The translations under genes were made by a program, and so were the position numbers. The notes beneath the pieces were generated by a model. The model was not told the origin of the DNA, ran no database searches, and saw only the letters and a program-made list of their open reading frames with translations. From positions 59,348,975 through 59,412,974 of the forward strand of contig JACSVZ010000007.1 of the NCBI GenBank assembly GCA_014706295.1: 64,000 nt of DNA, in the 5' to 3' direction. The stretch is from Lycocorax pyrrhopterus obiensis (taxonomy: Eukaryota > Chordata > Aves > Passeriformes > Paradisaeidae). The stretch's first letter is position 1. Every line of letters starts with the position of its first letter. Below are positions 34,732-47,480 of the stretch, piece by piece.

Positions 34732-34760
34732 CTAAAGAGTAGGAAGACGAACAGAATAGC
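34617..34760. repeat. 144-bp duplicated block, copy B
   Basis: Identical to 15146-15289. Here the flanks are not CR1, and the block covers the putative intron-exon junction at 34731/34732 plus 115 bases of the candidate exon, so this copy is more likely to be the original and copy A the derivative. Confidence 0.97.
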
Positions 34761-36473
34761 TTCATTTTTTTTCATTATTTGTCATCAAGATAATTTCTGA
34801 TGTGATCTGCACTGGGTGAACAGTTTCTACACGGTTCTGTGAATTGATCCCAGAAGTGCAGCTCCAGACGCTCCCTTTTCTACTACTTGTTCCCTTTGTC
34901 TGACATCTGCATAAAATCTGGTGCATGTTTTCCCACCTCAGCCTGCAGACGACTGCCTGCAGCTGTTAGAGAGTGGACACAGTCCCTCTGAGACACTGGC
35001 CAAAGCCTGAGCTTCAGCAACAAAGGTTTCAGGAATTTCTTCTGACTGTTCCTGCAAGGTGTCATCACAGCTGGATGGTAACTCCTGACACCTCCCTCCC
35101 TGCCAAGGCAAGAAAACTTTGCTGCAGAATGTGCTGATTTGCCAAAAAAAAAAAAAAAAAATTCACAGGGAGGGTTTGGTTTTTGCAATGTTCCAGCTGT
35201 GCTAAACGAGCAGAAAGGGGAGTTTTCAGCATATCAGCAACATCTTGGAAATGGAAATGCCACATCTTCCAGCACTTTCTGAGTAGTCAGTTTTCCCCTT
35301 CCCTGCCCATAATCCACTGGGTCCTTGGCATTTGCTGGAGCTAGGAGTTTGGCATGACTTGTACTTGGAGTCTTGCTGTATAATGTCTGTGTGTTTCTAT
35401 TTGCTTTCCCTTGGCCAGCTCTCTGCCAACATCTTCCTTTGCTTTCCAAGAGATGGTGAAAAGCACAGAATGCAAGACAAAGCTGTTGTCCCTCAGGTTG
35501 CCTTTTGGGGAGGCGTAAGACACCTTTATTGCTATTTTCCTGATGGGACATCTAATCCACAGGGCAGTGAAGGGTCTTACAAACAGCCCCCAGGAGCTGC
35601 ATTTGAACTAGATCTGGGTCTGATGAGGCCCAGGCAGTGCCAGGCTTCTCCAAAGAGGTTTTGGCTTCATCATCAGTGACTCAGTTTACAGGGCCTCTCA
35701 GGCTGAGGCTCCAAAAAGTCATTCCCATCCACTGAAAAAATGTAGGGCAGTTATTTTTACTTAGGTTCCTGAAGATAGTTAATTTTTTTCTGAATGTTAT
35801 TACTTTTAAATTAAGGATCTTTAGTTATGTTTTACAAAGGCATTCACCCTTCAAGCTCAACAAAAGAGGGGGAATACCGTCTGTTATTTGCCAGCTCTAC
35901 TGACACTGGTAGATTGGCTGAAGCAACGTGTTTCTACATTTCCAGACATTTTTCCTGTGGAGCTTTCTCTTCCATAGAATGGTTTTCTGTTTCCCCTTGA
36001 TTTGAGATGAAAAGAAAATTGAAAATAATATGAAATTTTCCCACAGGACAGAATTTCTTTTGCAATAGCTCGGCTTCTAGGTAATGTCAGGAATAACACA
36101 AACCACTGCAATCAGTGAGCTTAATTTCAACTCTGTATTTATGACTTATTCCTTGACATTTCTGTCTGAAGAATAATGTCATAAACACACTTTACTCTCA
36201 GCTTGAAAATACCCATTAAAACTGAGAGCTACTGCACCAGCAATTGGGGTTTGTGAGTACCTATTTAATGCAGTCGACGGGGTTGTGACCTTGGTTCTCT
36301 GTCACTGGAAATGAAATTGCCTCCTGGTCCAGCCCATCTAATTGCTTCTGAGCTATAACACCAAGCAGGTTATTCTCTCTTTATGGCAGATGGCTTTGCC
36401 AGCACTGTGGTGAAGAAGGCATGAAGTGTTCCCCAAGCCAGCAGCTGCCCAGACTCCTTGGAGTTAAATATTT
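34761..36473. other. Unassigned DNA
   Basis: No gene recognised. An 18-base A-run lies at about 35143-35161, with no AATAAA just upstream. Confidence 0.45.
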
Positions 36474-36948
36474 ATCATAGAATCATAAACCATAGAATGG
36501 TTTGGGTTGGAATGGGTCTTAAAGATCACCCAGTTCCAATCCCCATCCATGGGCAGGGACACCACCCACCATCCCAGGTCACTCCAAGCCCCATCCAACC
36601 TAGTCTTGGACACTGCCAGGGATGGGGCATCCACAGCTTCTCTGGGCAACCTGTGCCAGGGCTTCACCACCCTCACAGCCAAGAATTTCTTCATAATATT
36701 CAACCCAAACCTACCCTCCTTCAGATGAAGGCCATCCTCCCTTGTCCTATCACTGCATACCCTTGTCCAAAGTCCCTCTCCAGCTCTCTTGGAGCCCCTT
36801 TAGGCACAGGAAAGGGCTCTAAGATCTCCCTGGAGCCTTCTTTTCTCCAGTCTGAGCAGCCCCAGCTCTCTCAGCCTGTCTTTATAGATATATTCCAGAC
36901 CTGTGGTAGCTCTCTGCTGGACTCATTCCAACAGGTCAACATCATTAT
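36474..36948 (-). mobile_element. CR1 LINE, 3' region
   Basis: The plus strand shows a well-kept antisense CR1. It starts with ATAGAATCATAAACCATAG and 'aatggtttgggttgg', then 'ccatgggcagggacacc', 'gatggggcatccacagcttc', 'ggcaacctgtgccagggc', 'ccaagaatttcttcata', and the 'ctctccagctctcttggagc' block. It ends near 'ggactcattccaacagg'. The element points left and is truncated at its 5' end near 36948. Confidence 0.95.
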
Positions 36949-38561
36949 ATAGTGCTCCTTCTTTACTCACTTAAAAATGTGACTTGCCTATTGATGCCAA
37001 GCGAGGAAAGGAAAGTGAGGGAAGACAGCAAATCAAACTCTTTCTTCTTAGTCTCTATACAAGACTTTTCTTTTTGAAAAACCCTCCCTTCTCATGCTGT
37101 ACGAGCAGGAACGCAGTGAAGCTCCCCATGAGGGGGAAGTGAAGCCTTTAGGAGCCATTGGGTTCCCTTTCCCAACCCTGAACTTGGAGGTGCAATGACA
37201 ACTGCACCCTCAGATTTGCTGCGCTGCTTGTTTTAGTCAGCTTTTCAGGAAAAAAAAATGGTCTGTTCCAGAAGTTTTCAACCAATTTCAGACCCATTCA
37301 TCTGCGTGGCAGCAGCTGCCAGAGCAGGTAAGGTCCAAATCTTACCAGGACTCTTCTGCTCCTGCCTGCTCCCAGCACCAGGTGTCCCAGGCTTTTGTAA
37401 CTTTTAGAAATGAAAAGCTGGATGTGAGCAAAAAACCATGTTGAGGAAATAATCTGCAGAGTTGCTCACTCAGATTTCTGGTTACAGCTGCTCTGCTGTG
37501 CCAGGCACAAGCCAGTTTCTGAGGAGATGAATTAGAGAAGCTGGTTTCTAACCTTGTCCGACGTAAAGCTGAGAGGTAAAGGGGTGTTTGCTCCTGGGTG
37601 TTTGGTGAAACTGCCAGGAGAAATGAGCTACACTAAAAATCAGTGTAGGCAGAAAGGTAAAATTGTATCAATTACACAGGAGTGTCAATCCAGGGAGGAG
37701 AGGAAGTCAGCATGGAGGGGAAAATGAATAGCAAGAAAAAGAAATCCGACTACTCTCAAGAATTTGGATTTCCCAAGCAATGGAATTCTCATCAGTTTAT
37801 GATGATAAGGGAATTAGGTAATTTGATGTTTGTAGTGGTAGGGGATTAAGTCTATAAACTCAGCAGGTGCCTTTTGGTCCACATCTCCTCTGCTCACAAG
37901 ATCTGGAGGCAAACTTTGCCTGCAAAACCATTTCCCTCCACACATTGTTCAGTTGGAGCAATTAACATAATTGCTTTTAAAAAAAGCTTTTGAATGCATT
38001 TTTGCTTCTCAATTATTTCTTTTAGTCAATTGAAAGGGCATGATATCCCCATTCTTCAAGGCAGAGGCAGATCTGTTGAGCCTTTCACCATGTGAGTAGT
38101 ACCTGGAGGAGTGCTGTGCCACAGCAGGACCCGGTGTGCTGGCTTCAGTCTCCAGACCCTTGGGGGCTGGCTGAGCTCTCCCAGCTCCTGCATCTAGCAC
38201 TGGGAAACTACAAGGAATACCATGAATAAGCAGAATAATCTTGGCCACCTGTATAAACATTCTGAATAAACAAGAGGATGTTATGCAGGAACAGGGCACC
38301 TCAGCATGAAGAGCCAGCTTCCTAAACACAGGATGGGAAACCCCAGATGAATCCATCCGAGAAGGACTGGGGTGTTGAGCGTCACAAGCCAAACCCAAGC
38401 CACCACAGGCTGAAAATCTGGTGCTGTTTTGCTGTTGCTGAACAGCAGATGCCAGGCTGAGATGTGGTGATGTGTGTTTTGTGGGCATGATGCAATAAAT
38501 GGCCTGGGGACAAGCATGGTGTCCAACCTGGAGCACAACACCTCAGGAGAAATGCAGAAAA
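36949..38561. other. Unassigned DNA
   Basis: No gene recognised. The 175-codon open frame on the minus strand (38009-38536) has no domain-like pattern and no splice support. Confidence 0.45.
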
Positions 38562-38720
38562 CCCAGAGGAGAGGTGCCAGAGTGATCAGATGTCAGGGAA
38601 ATACAACCTAGGAGGGAAGATTGAAAGAACCAGGCTTGTCTAAGCTGAAAGAGAGAATCACTGGGGTGCAGAACAAGAGCGGTCTCTAAGTGCATTGAGT
38701 ACATGAAAGCCCAAGCAAAG
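38562..38720 (+). mobile_element. Diverged CR1 fragment
   Basis: 'cccagaggagaggtgccagagtgatcagatg', 'gggaagattgaaagaaccaggcttgt', 'ctaagctgaaagagag' follow the CR1 order upstream of the 3' end. High divergence and ragged edges; the element may extend to about 38990. Confidence 0.55.
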
Positions 38721-39604
38721 AGCCCGAGTCAACCTGACCTCCAGGGATGGGTGTGTCTCCATCTGCAGCACTGAGATTAAACATTTGGAAAAGACTTTTG
38801 GAGAATGTGGGCCTGTGGGACAGAGAAACGCAGGTTGCTGGGTGCGTGGTGGCTGCAGCTCAGGTGCTGGAGTGGGCAGTGCAGAGGGACATCACCCAGA
38901 TGGCGAAGGAAGTGATGCTGCTGCCTGGGGCCAGCGATGGAACCAGGTGTCTCAGGTCTTTCTGGCCCTGTTTTTGGTGAATGTATAAGCTGGGTGAGGG
39001 ATGGCAGCAGGAAATACTCTAATTTATTATTTTCCCGTCTTAGTTTGGCTCCTGCCCCGTACAAACCAGCAGCTTCTGTTACTCTTTGAAAATGTGCATC
39101 GACCACAAGTCATGGAAAATTAGAAATGGCTGATATTTTTGTGTTTCAATGTCTTTTTATGGCAATTATTTATTTTTTTAAAGAAAAATATCTTTATGTG
39201 TGTTTTGCAGGGAAAGACCTGCTTTCTTTAGGGGGAGTGGGTGAATAACTCCTGTAGACAAACCTCAAAATAGCATTCAGTGGCTTAAGTTGGACAAACA
39301 TAAAATAATAACAAGGATTTTTAATAAATGCAGGCTTGGCAGAGAGAAATTATAGAAGATAAAGTGTGCAGTGATGGTTGGATATTAACAGAATAGTGCC
39401 TGCATCCAATGAAGGAGGAAATGGAAAAAGATACAGCAACTACAGTCTTATTAAACTGATTTAATTTGTATTGTTGCAAACATAAAGGGAAAATGGGAAA
39501 ACTGCATCATTGATTTATAAATGTGAAGACAAATTTGATAGTTTACTTCAGTGAGACATTGATTGTTTTCTGACTGGGTTTCAGTGAAGTGCCAACCTCA
39601 GTAC
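38721..39604. other. Unassigned DNA
   Basis: No gene recognised. The first 270 bases could belong to the preceding CR1 fragment. Confidence 0.4.
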
Positions 39605-39955
39605 TGCTTGAAGCACCTCTGCTGTGGACACAGGCTGAGAGATCTGCGGTTGTTCAGTCTGGAGAAGAGAAGACTCCAGGGTGACCTCATTGTGACCTTC
39701 CAGTACTTAATGGGAGCTTATATAAAAGAGGGACAGTGACATTTTATGTTGGCAGTTAGTGATAGGACAAGGGGGAATGGGTTTAAACTGAAAGAGGGGA
39801 GATTCAGACTAGATACTAAGAAGAAATTATTCACTGTTAAAGTGATGAGACCCTGGCACAGGTTGCCCAGAGAAGCTGTGGCTGCCCCATCCCTGGAAGT
39901 GTCCAAGGACAGGATGGTTGGGGCTTGGAGCAACCTGGTCTAGTGAAAGGTGTCT
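39605..39955 (+). mobile_element. CR1 LINE, 3' region lacking tail
   Basis: The plus-strand order is 'tgcttgaagcacctctgctg', 'caggctgagagatctgcgg', 'ttcagtctggagaagagaag', 'gaccttccagtacttaatggg', 'ctggcacaggttgcccag', 'gaagctgtggctgccccatcc', 'tagtgaaaggtgtct'. It stops before the usual last 60 bases of the CR1 3'-UTR, so this copy has lost its tail. Confidence 0.92.
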
Positions 39956-40942
39956 CGTATGTACAGAGTCACTATTGCTCTGTGATGAAACAGTGAAAGC
40001 AATAAGAGTGACATCAGAGAAAAAGAGTTGGAATGTTAAATACCTGACGCTTCTTTTCGATGTTTTTGATTTGCTTTGAAACAGTCTTAATTCAAAAAAG
40101 AGAAAAAAAAGAAAAAAAACCCCAGTTTTATAGAAATTCATTTTTCCAGCCAATTCTTTTAAGTAAAATTTTCCATGCTTCTCAAAGGGCGAGGAAATAA
40201 TCAATGGACATTGTTTGGGGAAATGTAGCACCTCTTCCCAACCATGCCAATATTGGTGAGAAAACAGCATTTCCTCAGACCAACTTGTGAGGCAAATTTG
40301 GAAATGATTCCTTTTATACTTGGGCTCTGTGGACTGCTCATGAATATTAGAAGTGTGAGCTGTGCTGCTTAATTGTAGCTTCTTGTATGAGTCACATGAT
40401 TATTTAACGAGGATTCTTGATTGGAGGCATGAGCAAACACATCTCTTATACACACTTGATTGTGCCAATTTCAGGGCTCATTTTCTCTCGGTGCTGATAC
40501 ATAACACGTTTGTCATTGGCCTTGGCAAACATTTCTTTGCTGGAAAAAAATCATTTCTCAAGCATCAACAAAAGATGATATGTTGTACTTGGACATGAAA
40601 AGAACTACGCAGATTTAGCTTAGTTCAGGACAGAAAAGAAGCCAGGAAAAGCCCCCAGCTGTTTATTTTACTTCATATATATATGTTCCTAGGAATGACT
40701 GTGGATTGGAGGATGAGGTTACCACCTCTCCAACCACACTGGTTAAACGAAAAGTCCATCAAACTTCTCCGCCTCAGGAGAAGGAATGAAAACAAAAAGG
40801 AACAGTTAGCCAAACATAACTGTGTTTACAGAAAGTGCGTGAGAACTCCATCACACAAATGAAAACATCAAAAGACTGCAAATCTCAGGGCGACATCGAT
40901 ACATGGATTTTGCTAATGTAAAATGTGTAACAGAACAATGGA
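39956..40942. other. Unassigned DNA
   Basis: Nothing recognised apart from A-rich runs near 40100-40125. Confidence 0.45.
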
Positions 40943-41088
40943 GTCACAGAATCATGGAATCATTTAGGTTGGAAAAGACCTTTAAGATCATTGAGTCCAA
41001 CTGTTCCCCCAGCACTGCAAAGGACACCATTAACCCGTGTCCCCAGGTGCCACATCCACATTTCTTTTAAATCCCTCCCTTCATCACT
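40943..41088 (-). mobile_element. CR1 LINE, short 3' end
   Basis: 'cagaatcatggaatcattta', 'ggttggaaaagacctttaag', 'atcattgagtccaactg', 'gtgtccccaggtgccacatc' is the antisense of a CR1 3' end, truncated after about 145 bases. Confidence 0.9.
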
Positions 41089-41503
41089 TCCGTATCATCT
41101 CCCCTGTAACAAAATTAAGAAAATAACATTAAGATTCACTTGTAAGAATGTCATGGTTTAGCATAGTTTGGGTTTCTAGTTAAGAAAGGGCTCCATCCAT
41201 CACACGTGGGTGGTGGCAGCGTGTGTCCAGCTGTGGGAATTTTATTAGGTGAAGTCAGAATCCTCTTCAGGAAAGGCTGATCCGTTTGCTTTCTTAGCTC
41301 TGCTCTAAGTTGGGACCTTGGGGTTGTTTGCGTTTCTGGTATGTTTAGGTTCCTCCTGGGCATGAGGGTGGCTGTAATTCTCACCTCAGAACAAGAGTGG
41401 GTGTTGCAGCTCCAATACAGCTGCTCCAGTGCCACATCTGCCGATCTCTGGCTCTCATCCTGCGTCTAGCATTAATGGGGAATCACAAAGTCCTCAAAAG
41501 ATC
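41089..41503. other. Unassigned DNA between two CR1 tails
   Basis: No gene recognised. Confidence 0.45.
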
Positions 41504-41565
41504 TCCATAGAATCATAGAAAGGCTTGGGTTGGAAGGGAGTTCAAAGGCCATCTAGTTCCAGCTA
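41504..41565 (-). mobile_element. CR1 LINE, tail only
   Basis: 'catagaatcatagaaaggct', 'tgggttggaagggagttc', 'catctagttccag' is the last 60 or so bases of CR1 in antisense, a severely 5'-truncated insertion. Confidence 0.85.
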
Positions 41566-44351
41566 GAGGAGATGGGTAGTTTTTACCATTTGTGGTACAC
41601 TGCTTGTGCAACAATTTTCTCATGAAATTTTGTTTATTAAGTTTAGGGAAAAAACCCTTTCTGTTTCCTGAAGATTCTATTAAAGCACACAGCTACACCA
41701 GATTTCAGAAGAGCCTTCTCTGAAGTACCTTTTCATTGGATTTAAAGCTGTTTCATGAATATAAAACATGACATATGTGATCTTCCCTCTGCCTGGCAGC
41801 AAAGGCTGATGCTGATGTAAGACAGAGTCAATGACCTGCCTGGATTGAAAAATAATCTTCATTTTTGCACTGTAAGGGTCAGTATAGCTGCACCAGTCCA
41901 GGATACCTGACCTACTTGATTGCTGAAGTTGCAGATTTTTTTATATAGTACAAAAATGAGATTATCTGTTTGGAAAGTGACTCCACAGGTACAATACAGT
42001 CATTTTCTGTTCTAGCAATGATTCCACCATTCCAAACACTGGCAGTTATTTCCCAGTTCAAGTGAATGTTGTAAATTCATTGTGGTGGCATGGCTGTTTC
42101 CAAAATTCCGTGGTCTATGTGTTGGTTTAAATTATGAACAAACTGTCCTTTCAAACACGCTGCCAAGACAGCCACAACCCCTTGAACCACAAACATAATC
42201 AAAAGCAAATTCTTTCCAAAACACAACACTGTTTGTTGAATAGATTCACTGACCAAAGGAATGACAGATTAAGTAAGAAAAAAGGGAAAGAAATAACAGG
42301 CTTGGAAATCTGAAGCTGGGCATGGATAAACAAGAGGGGATTGGGGCAGTTCTTTGAGTATGCAGAAAACACACGTTTGGGAAGAAAAAATGGAGAATGG
42401 TTATGAAAGCATCTGGAAGGAGTGGTGCCAGATGGTTGTTTCCTTTTCGATCGGACCAGTATTTTTCTCATAAAATACTAAGACCCAATTTTCATGTTTT
42501 TCAATATTTACAAATCTCAGTCTGTGTGCAAGAAGGAAAATAAGGTCTCAAACAGAACTCTGTGCATGCTTAAAATAATCTTGATATTCTCTCCTTTGCT
42601 GACTCAGCCTAAGTGGCCTGAGATTTTGAAGTGCTGGGAATGCCCAAATCTTTTACCAGTTGCTGGTCTGGGAATGCTACACCCCTATTTCAGAAAGGAT
42701 TTCATTTACAGAGGCAAACTCTGGCCACTTCATGATTAGAAGATTTAAGCTTATGGTCCCACAGCAAAATCTGGTTGAACTGGTAGCGGGGTGGCATTGA
42801 CTAGAATAATTTTTCCTAATTTCTGCGTATGGCTGGTGGTGCAGTTCTTGCTTGAGAGATTTGGTAGACTCAAAGATATTTTCAACTGCAAGCATACCCT
42901 TTCCCCCATCAACCACCATGAAAAGCCAGGGACAAAATCAATTTTTTAAATAGATCCCTAGACTTTTGTTACATGGCTTTGAGGTAACATTGCTTTCCCC
43001 ACTTAGAAGGGAACATACACATTTTATGTAACCTTGAGTAGCTACGATTGCAAATTATTATGTTCTCTACAAAATATTTGTGTTTTCTTGCACAAGTCAG
43101 TGGTCTTAAACTTATAAAACATGATTTTAAAGTGGTGTTGAACTCTGGGCATTTTTTCATTTCATTGTGTGCAATGCTGAGACAAATTTCCATCCAGTCT
43201 GGCATTCAAATGCTGGGATTTGAGTGGGGCTGTAGTTAGCATCATTATCCCATGGGGCAAAAACATGATTTCTGAGGAATTTAGAGAAGTTCTTTTGCCA
43301 TTTTCCACCTGAGGATTTCTTGAGGATGTCCTGAGGGTGGTCCAATTGAGCATCACCATGTGATGCTCCCATCCAGCTGGACATCACCTTTGCAATACAA
43401 GATGCTCCCACATTTTAGGGCTCCCCAGGTGCAACACCACCTGCTGAGAGCCTCGTATTTCAGGGATCTGAGGACAGGACATGGCACAGTTGTGGGTGTT
43501 GTGAACACACCTGGGAGGGCTCCAGACTCTGCTGTCCTGTTCCAGCCCTGAGTCACCCTCCTGTCACCTACCTGGTCCTGCTCTGTGTCCCCAGTGCCAT
43601 GTGGATCACTGAGAGAAAGTCAAAACTCTACATTATGGGGCACTGAAAGCAAATCACTTCTCACTCAGGCAGTGAATAGCATTAGAAATTTTTAGGGTCT
43701 TTCTTAGGCTTTAATTGGATTTCAGTAACTTAAAATCCATTAGAACTTTGCTAGCATAATCTGAATAATGCGTTTATTCACTCAAACATACTTGGGTACG
43801 TTGCAAACACAAGGTGCAATTGTTTTGCACATGAATGATGTGCAGAGGTTCTGGTGGTCAGAAAGATGAGCTGGAATGAGCAGTGTGGGCTCAAACAGGG
43901 AATCGAGAGGAGAGGTTACTCCCTCTATTCAGGCAGGGGTGGATAGAAGGGAAATTGAGCTACCTGAGCTAGCTTTGAAATGCCTCTGCTTTGAGCAGGG
44001 GTTGGGCTGGAGCCTTCCAGAGGTCTCATCCAGCCAGATTTTTCCTGTCATTCTGACTTTTAAGACTCTGTTATATCACATTTCTCTCTGCTGTTCTTCT
44101 CCCTCCTATTCCTGACCACTTCCACCTGTTTCCCTGTTATAAATATAAAGGTAATTAGGGCTGTTGTAAAATTTGGCTGCTGGCCCTCGAGGCTCTTCTG
44201 CACCAACAAAGGGCTTGGGTCACTTCTCAAACCCAGCTGCGTGTCTTGTTGCTCTGCTGTGTCTCTTCACTCTCTCTGGTTCACAGACTGAATTAATGAA
44301 ATAAAATATATGTATTTCTGCCTGAGACTAGGAATTTTCACTTTCCTCAGG

Positions 44352-44372
44352 AAAACAAACAAACAAACAAAC
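44352..44372. repeat. (AAAC)n microsatellite
   Basis: Five AAAC units on the plus strand. Confidence 0.9.
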
Positions 44373-47300
44373 CAAATAAAAATTTGTTTTTATTAAATCC
44401 CAGGTGTTCAATTTTCTCCCTGCCATTTCCTTTCACTTCACTTTGGAACTACTTATTACTTTTAAGAAAAGTCAGCTTGGGAAAAGACGCGGCACATAAA
44501 TTGCAGTACAGTCTGCCACAACCACTGCGCAACAAAATCTTTCTTCTTAGCTAAAATTATGGGCTGAATTTGGCAGAAACTTCCAAATGTTGGGGTCAAT
44601 CAAGTGTGAGCTTTTCACCCAATGACCTGTCAAGAGCCCAAGACTCACCCAACTTCAATTCTGGCAGTGCAGCAGGGAATGCCTGCATCCCTTATTTGTG
44701 GTACAAACGCCATTTTTTAACAGTGTAAAGCAGAGATTTGCACTGGTGAAGCTGCTGCTGGTTTCAAGGAGGAATAATCTGGCATTGGAGTGGGCTTTCT
44801 CTTGTTTTCTAGGAGTGAGAAGCTGGGCTGAAGCTAAGGAGAAGGTGAAGGTGAAGGTGCAGGGATGAATTTTCTGTGAGGTGATTTGACTGGGCAACTG
44901 GAATGGGGACAGCCACCTCGTCTGTGCACATCTCTTTTCCTGTCCTTGTCCCTCTTTTCCCCATCCTCAGGGATGAGGAATGGCTTCCTCTTGGAGCTGG
45001 CACTCTTTGCCAGCAGCATTTTGTGCAGAGGGGTGGTGATAGAATAAGGGCAAGGTGGAGACAAAAGTGCTGGTGTTTGCTCATGTGCTGTGCTGTCAGT
45101 TCAGGGGTGGAAAACCTGATTAACACGTGAAGTCTTGATTTCTCCAGGGGAAAAAGTGTTTGGCCACGAATCTGCTGCTCCCAGTTGCACAGTGGTGGGA
45201 CCCAGCTCACGCCAGCTGGTTTGGACCAAGGCAAAGGGATGAGAGTGTCTGGCCACATCTCTCCTGCTGTGGGCTGGCTTGTTTATTTTCTGGCTTAATT
45301 TCCGTGAGCAATGTGCACTTCTCCTGCTGTTCTGGTCACTCTGGGGTTGTTACAACTCTTGAGCAAGGCAGGAAAGGAGAAAAGAAGCACCATTATCTAT
45401 TTCAGTCGGTAGCTGCTGGCATTGAAGGAATGTTGGACCCGAAAGTGATACTCACTTTGCCTTCCTCAGGTCTTGACTTTCTCAGGAGGAATCCCATCTG
45501 TTGAATGCTGTGGTGTGAGGACAGAGTGTGATGAGGGGTGGGTATTACCAGGGAGACCAGAAGAAACACCACAGTGGGGATGCTGCAGATGACATGGAGA
45601 CACAAACAGGATCTCCAGGTAGAGAGAGAATGGGAAAGTGTTAAGAGAGATGCTATGAGCAGTCGAAAGCAGGCAGTAGCCAGCAGTTCACTGTGGATGA
45701 GCCATCTCTCCAACCATCCTGGGCAGTGCCATGCTCTGTGGAGGTGCCATCCTGGCCTTGTGAGCTGCAGTGCTCTGCCTGTCTGCACAAAATAGGCCTC
45801 TCACAGCAGGACTGAGCAGCTGTGCCCAAGGACAAAGGTGGACATTTGCCACCATCCAGGCTGTGAAAGGTGAATGGGCTTGAGAACACTCAGTCTCCAG
45901 CTTGTTGAGGTAACTGGTCTGCAGAAGGCTTGGGAAACCAGAGGACACCCACCAGGAGGCCATGTTATGGAGGATTACATGGGGATTGTAGGTCAAGTGG
46001 AGGATGGGAATGGCACACAGAGGTTTGTAGGACAGAGGGGTGAAGGTATTGACAGAAACCTCTGCTGTGCTTTGTTGTTGGTTTGTAAAAGCTGTGAGGT
46101 GTGCAGCCCTGCTGAATGCCATTTATTTCCTAAGTGTGGTGTTCCAGAAGTCAAACTGTGCTGCTGAGCCTTCATTCCTGAGTACTCTAATACAGTCTGC
46201 CCCAAATATAATCTGCTGTGCCATTTATATGCACAAAATAGAGTCTTTTCTCTAAACTCCAGCAACCCTTTACTGGGTGGAGTAGATGAAAACATGTATT
46301 TGAATCCTGAAAAAATATGAAGCCTATTGTTAAGCCCTAAATGTGTTTTGAAAGGAGGTCTAAACAAAGAAGAAATATTTACCACAGATATTTACTACCT
46401 CTTTTTGCAGAATGCTGCCTCTCTGTTGTTCCTTTGAAAAATCTCTGCTGGAGTTCCTCCAGCAAGACCAGTGACATCCACAACATCGCTGCCCCCCCTG
46501 CATAGGCTGTGCCCTGCTGTGAGTGCCAAGGGTGACATGTGGGCTGCCAGATCTGGACCCTTGGCCACTGCAAGCCAGCAGATCTCCTCTGAGGTCTCTT
46601 CTCTGGTTCTTTGAGTTCAGGTGGGCCATGGCTTTGCAAAGGCCTATTCCAAAACCCTTCTGTGCCCCAGGGCTGTCCTTGGGAAGGGTGAATCTAATCC
46701 CTCACAGTTTGCACTTTGCTGAATTTTCCTTGCTACAGTCCTATCTTGATTTTTCCAAGAACATATTTGGCAATTGCTTGGAGGCCTTTTGGACCCCCCT
46801 TTCTGTTTTCTTTGGATTGCAGGCATGGAAAACTGTGTGCACAAAATGCTAAATACTTTCATTAATTTTACACTGCTTACAAGTTACTCTGTCTCCTGAC
46901 CCCTCACAGCAGCTGATTAAGCTGGGGTTGACCTTTCTCTAATCTGCAAATTGAGAAATTCGTCAGCTATATCCCTTAGTTATGAAACTGAGATTATTCC
47001 AGCATGGATAAAATCTGAAGGCCATCAACAGCTCCTGTCTAGCTGGGAGCAGGAATACATTTCCCCCTACTATGAAACCAGCTGGGTGCATTGTTGGGGA
47101 GTGTACACCACCTCTTTTAAATGCTACGTTCAAGCCAGGATGTCCTTTGTTTATGCTCTGAGTAGGAAAATGAAGCCCTTGGCACTGCGCTCTGTTACAG
47201 TAGGAGTTAATATGTGGTCTGGTATCCAGGCCATTTCCAAGGAGATGTGATGTTTGCAGGTCATCCCGAGCATCCAGGCTTGTCCTACTTGCAAGCAACC

Positions 47301-47430
47301 AAGCAGTTCTGCTCCTGCTGGGGAATGTAACCTCATCCAGCTTGGTTTTTCCTCTCTTTCTCTCCTGAGCACCAGCTGGACATCCCTTTGTTTGCTCCTG
47401 TAACTCCCCACGCAGGAGCCGAGTCACAGG

Positions 47431-47480
47431 GTCTCTGTCAGTCCCTGTCGGTCCCTGTCGGTCCCTGCTGGTCCCCTGCT
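47431..47480. repeat. Short 10-bp tandem repeat
   Basis: GTCCCTGTCG occurs twice in a row (47441-47460), flanked on each side by variant units, in a locally GC-rich stretch. Confidence 0.8.
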
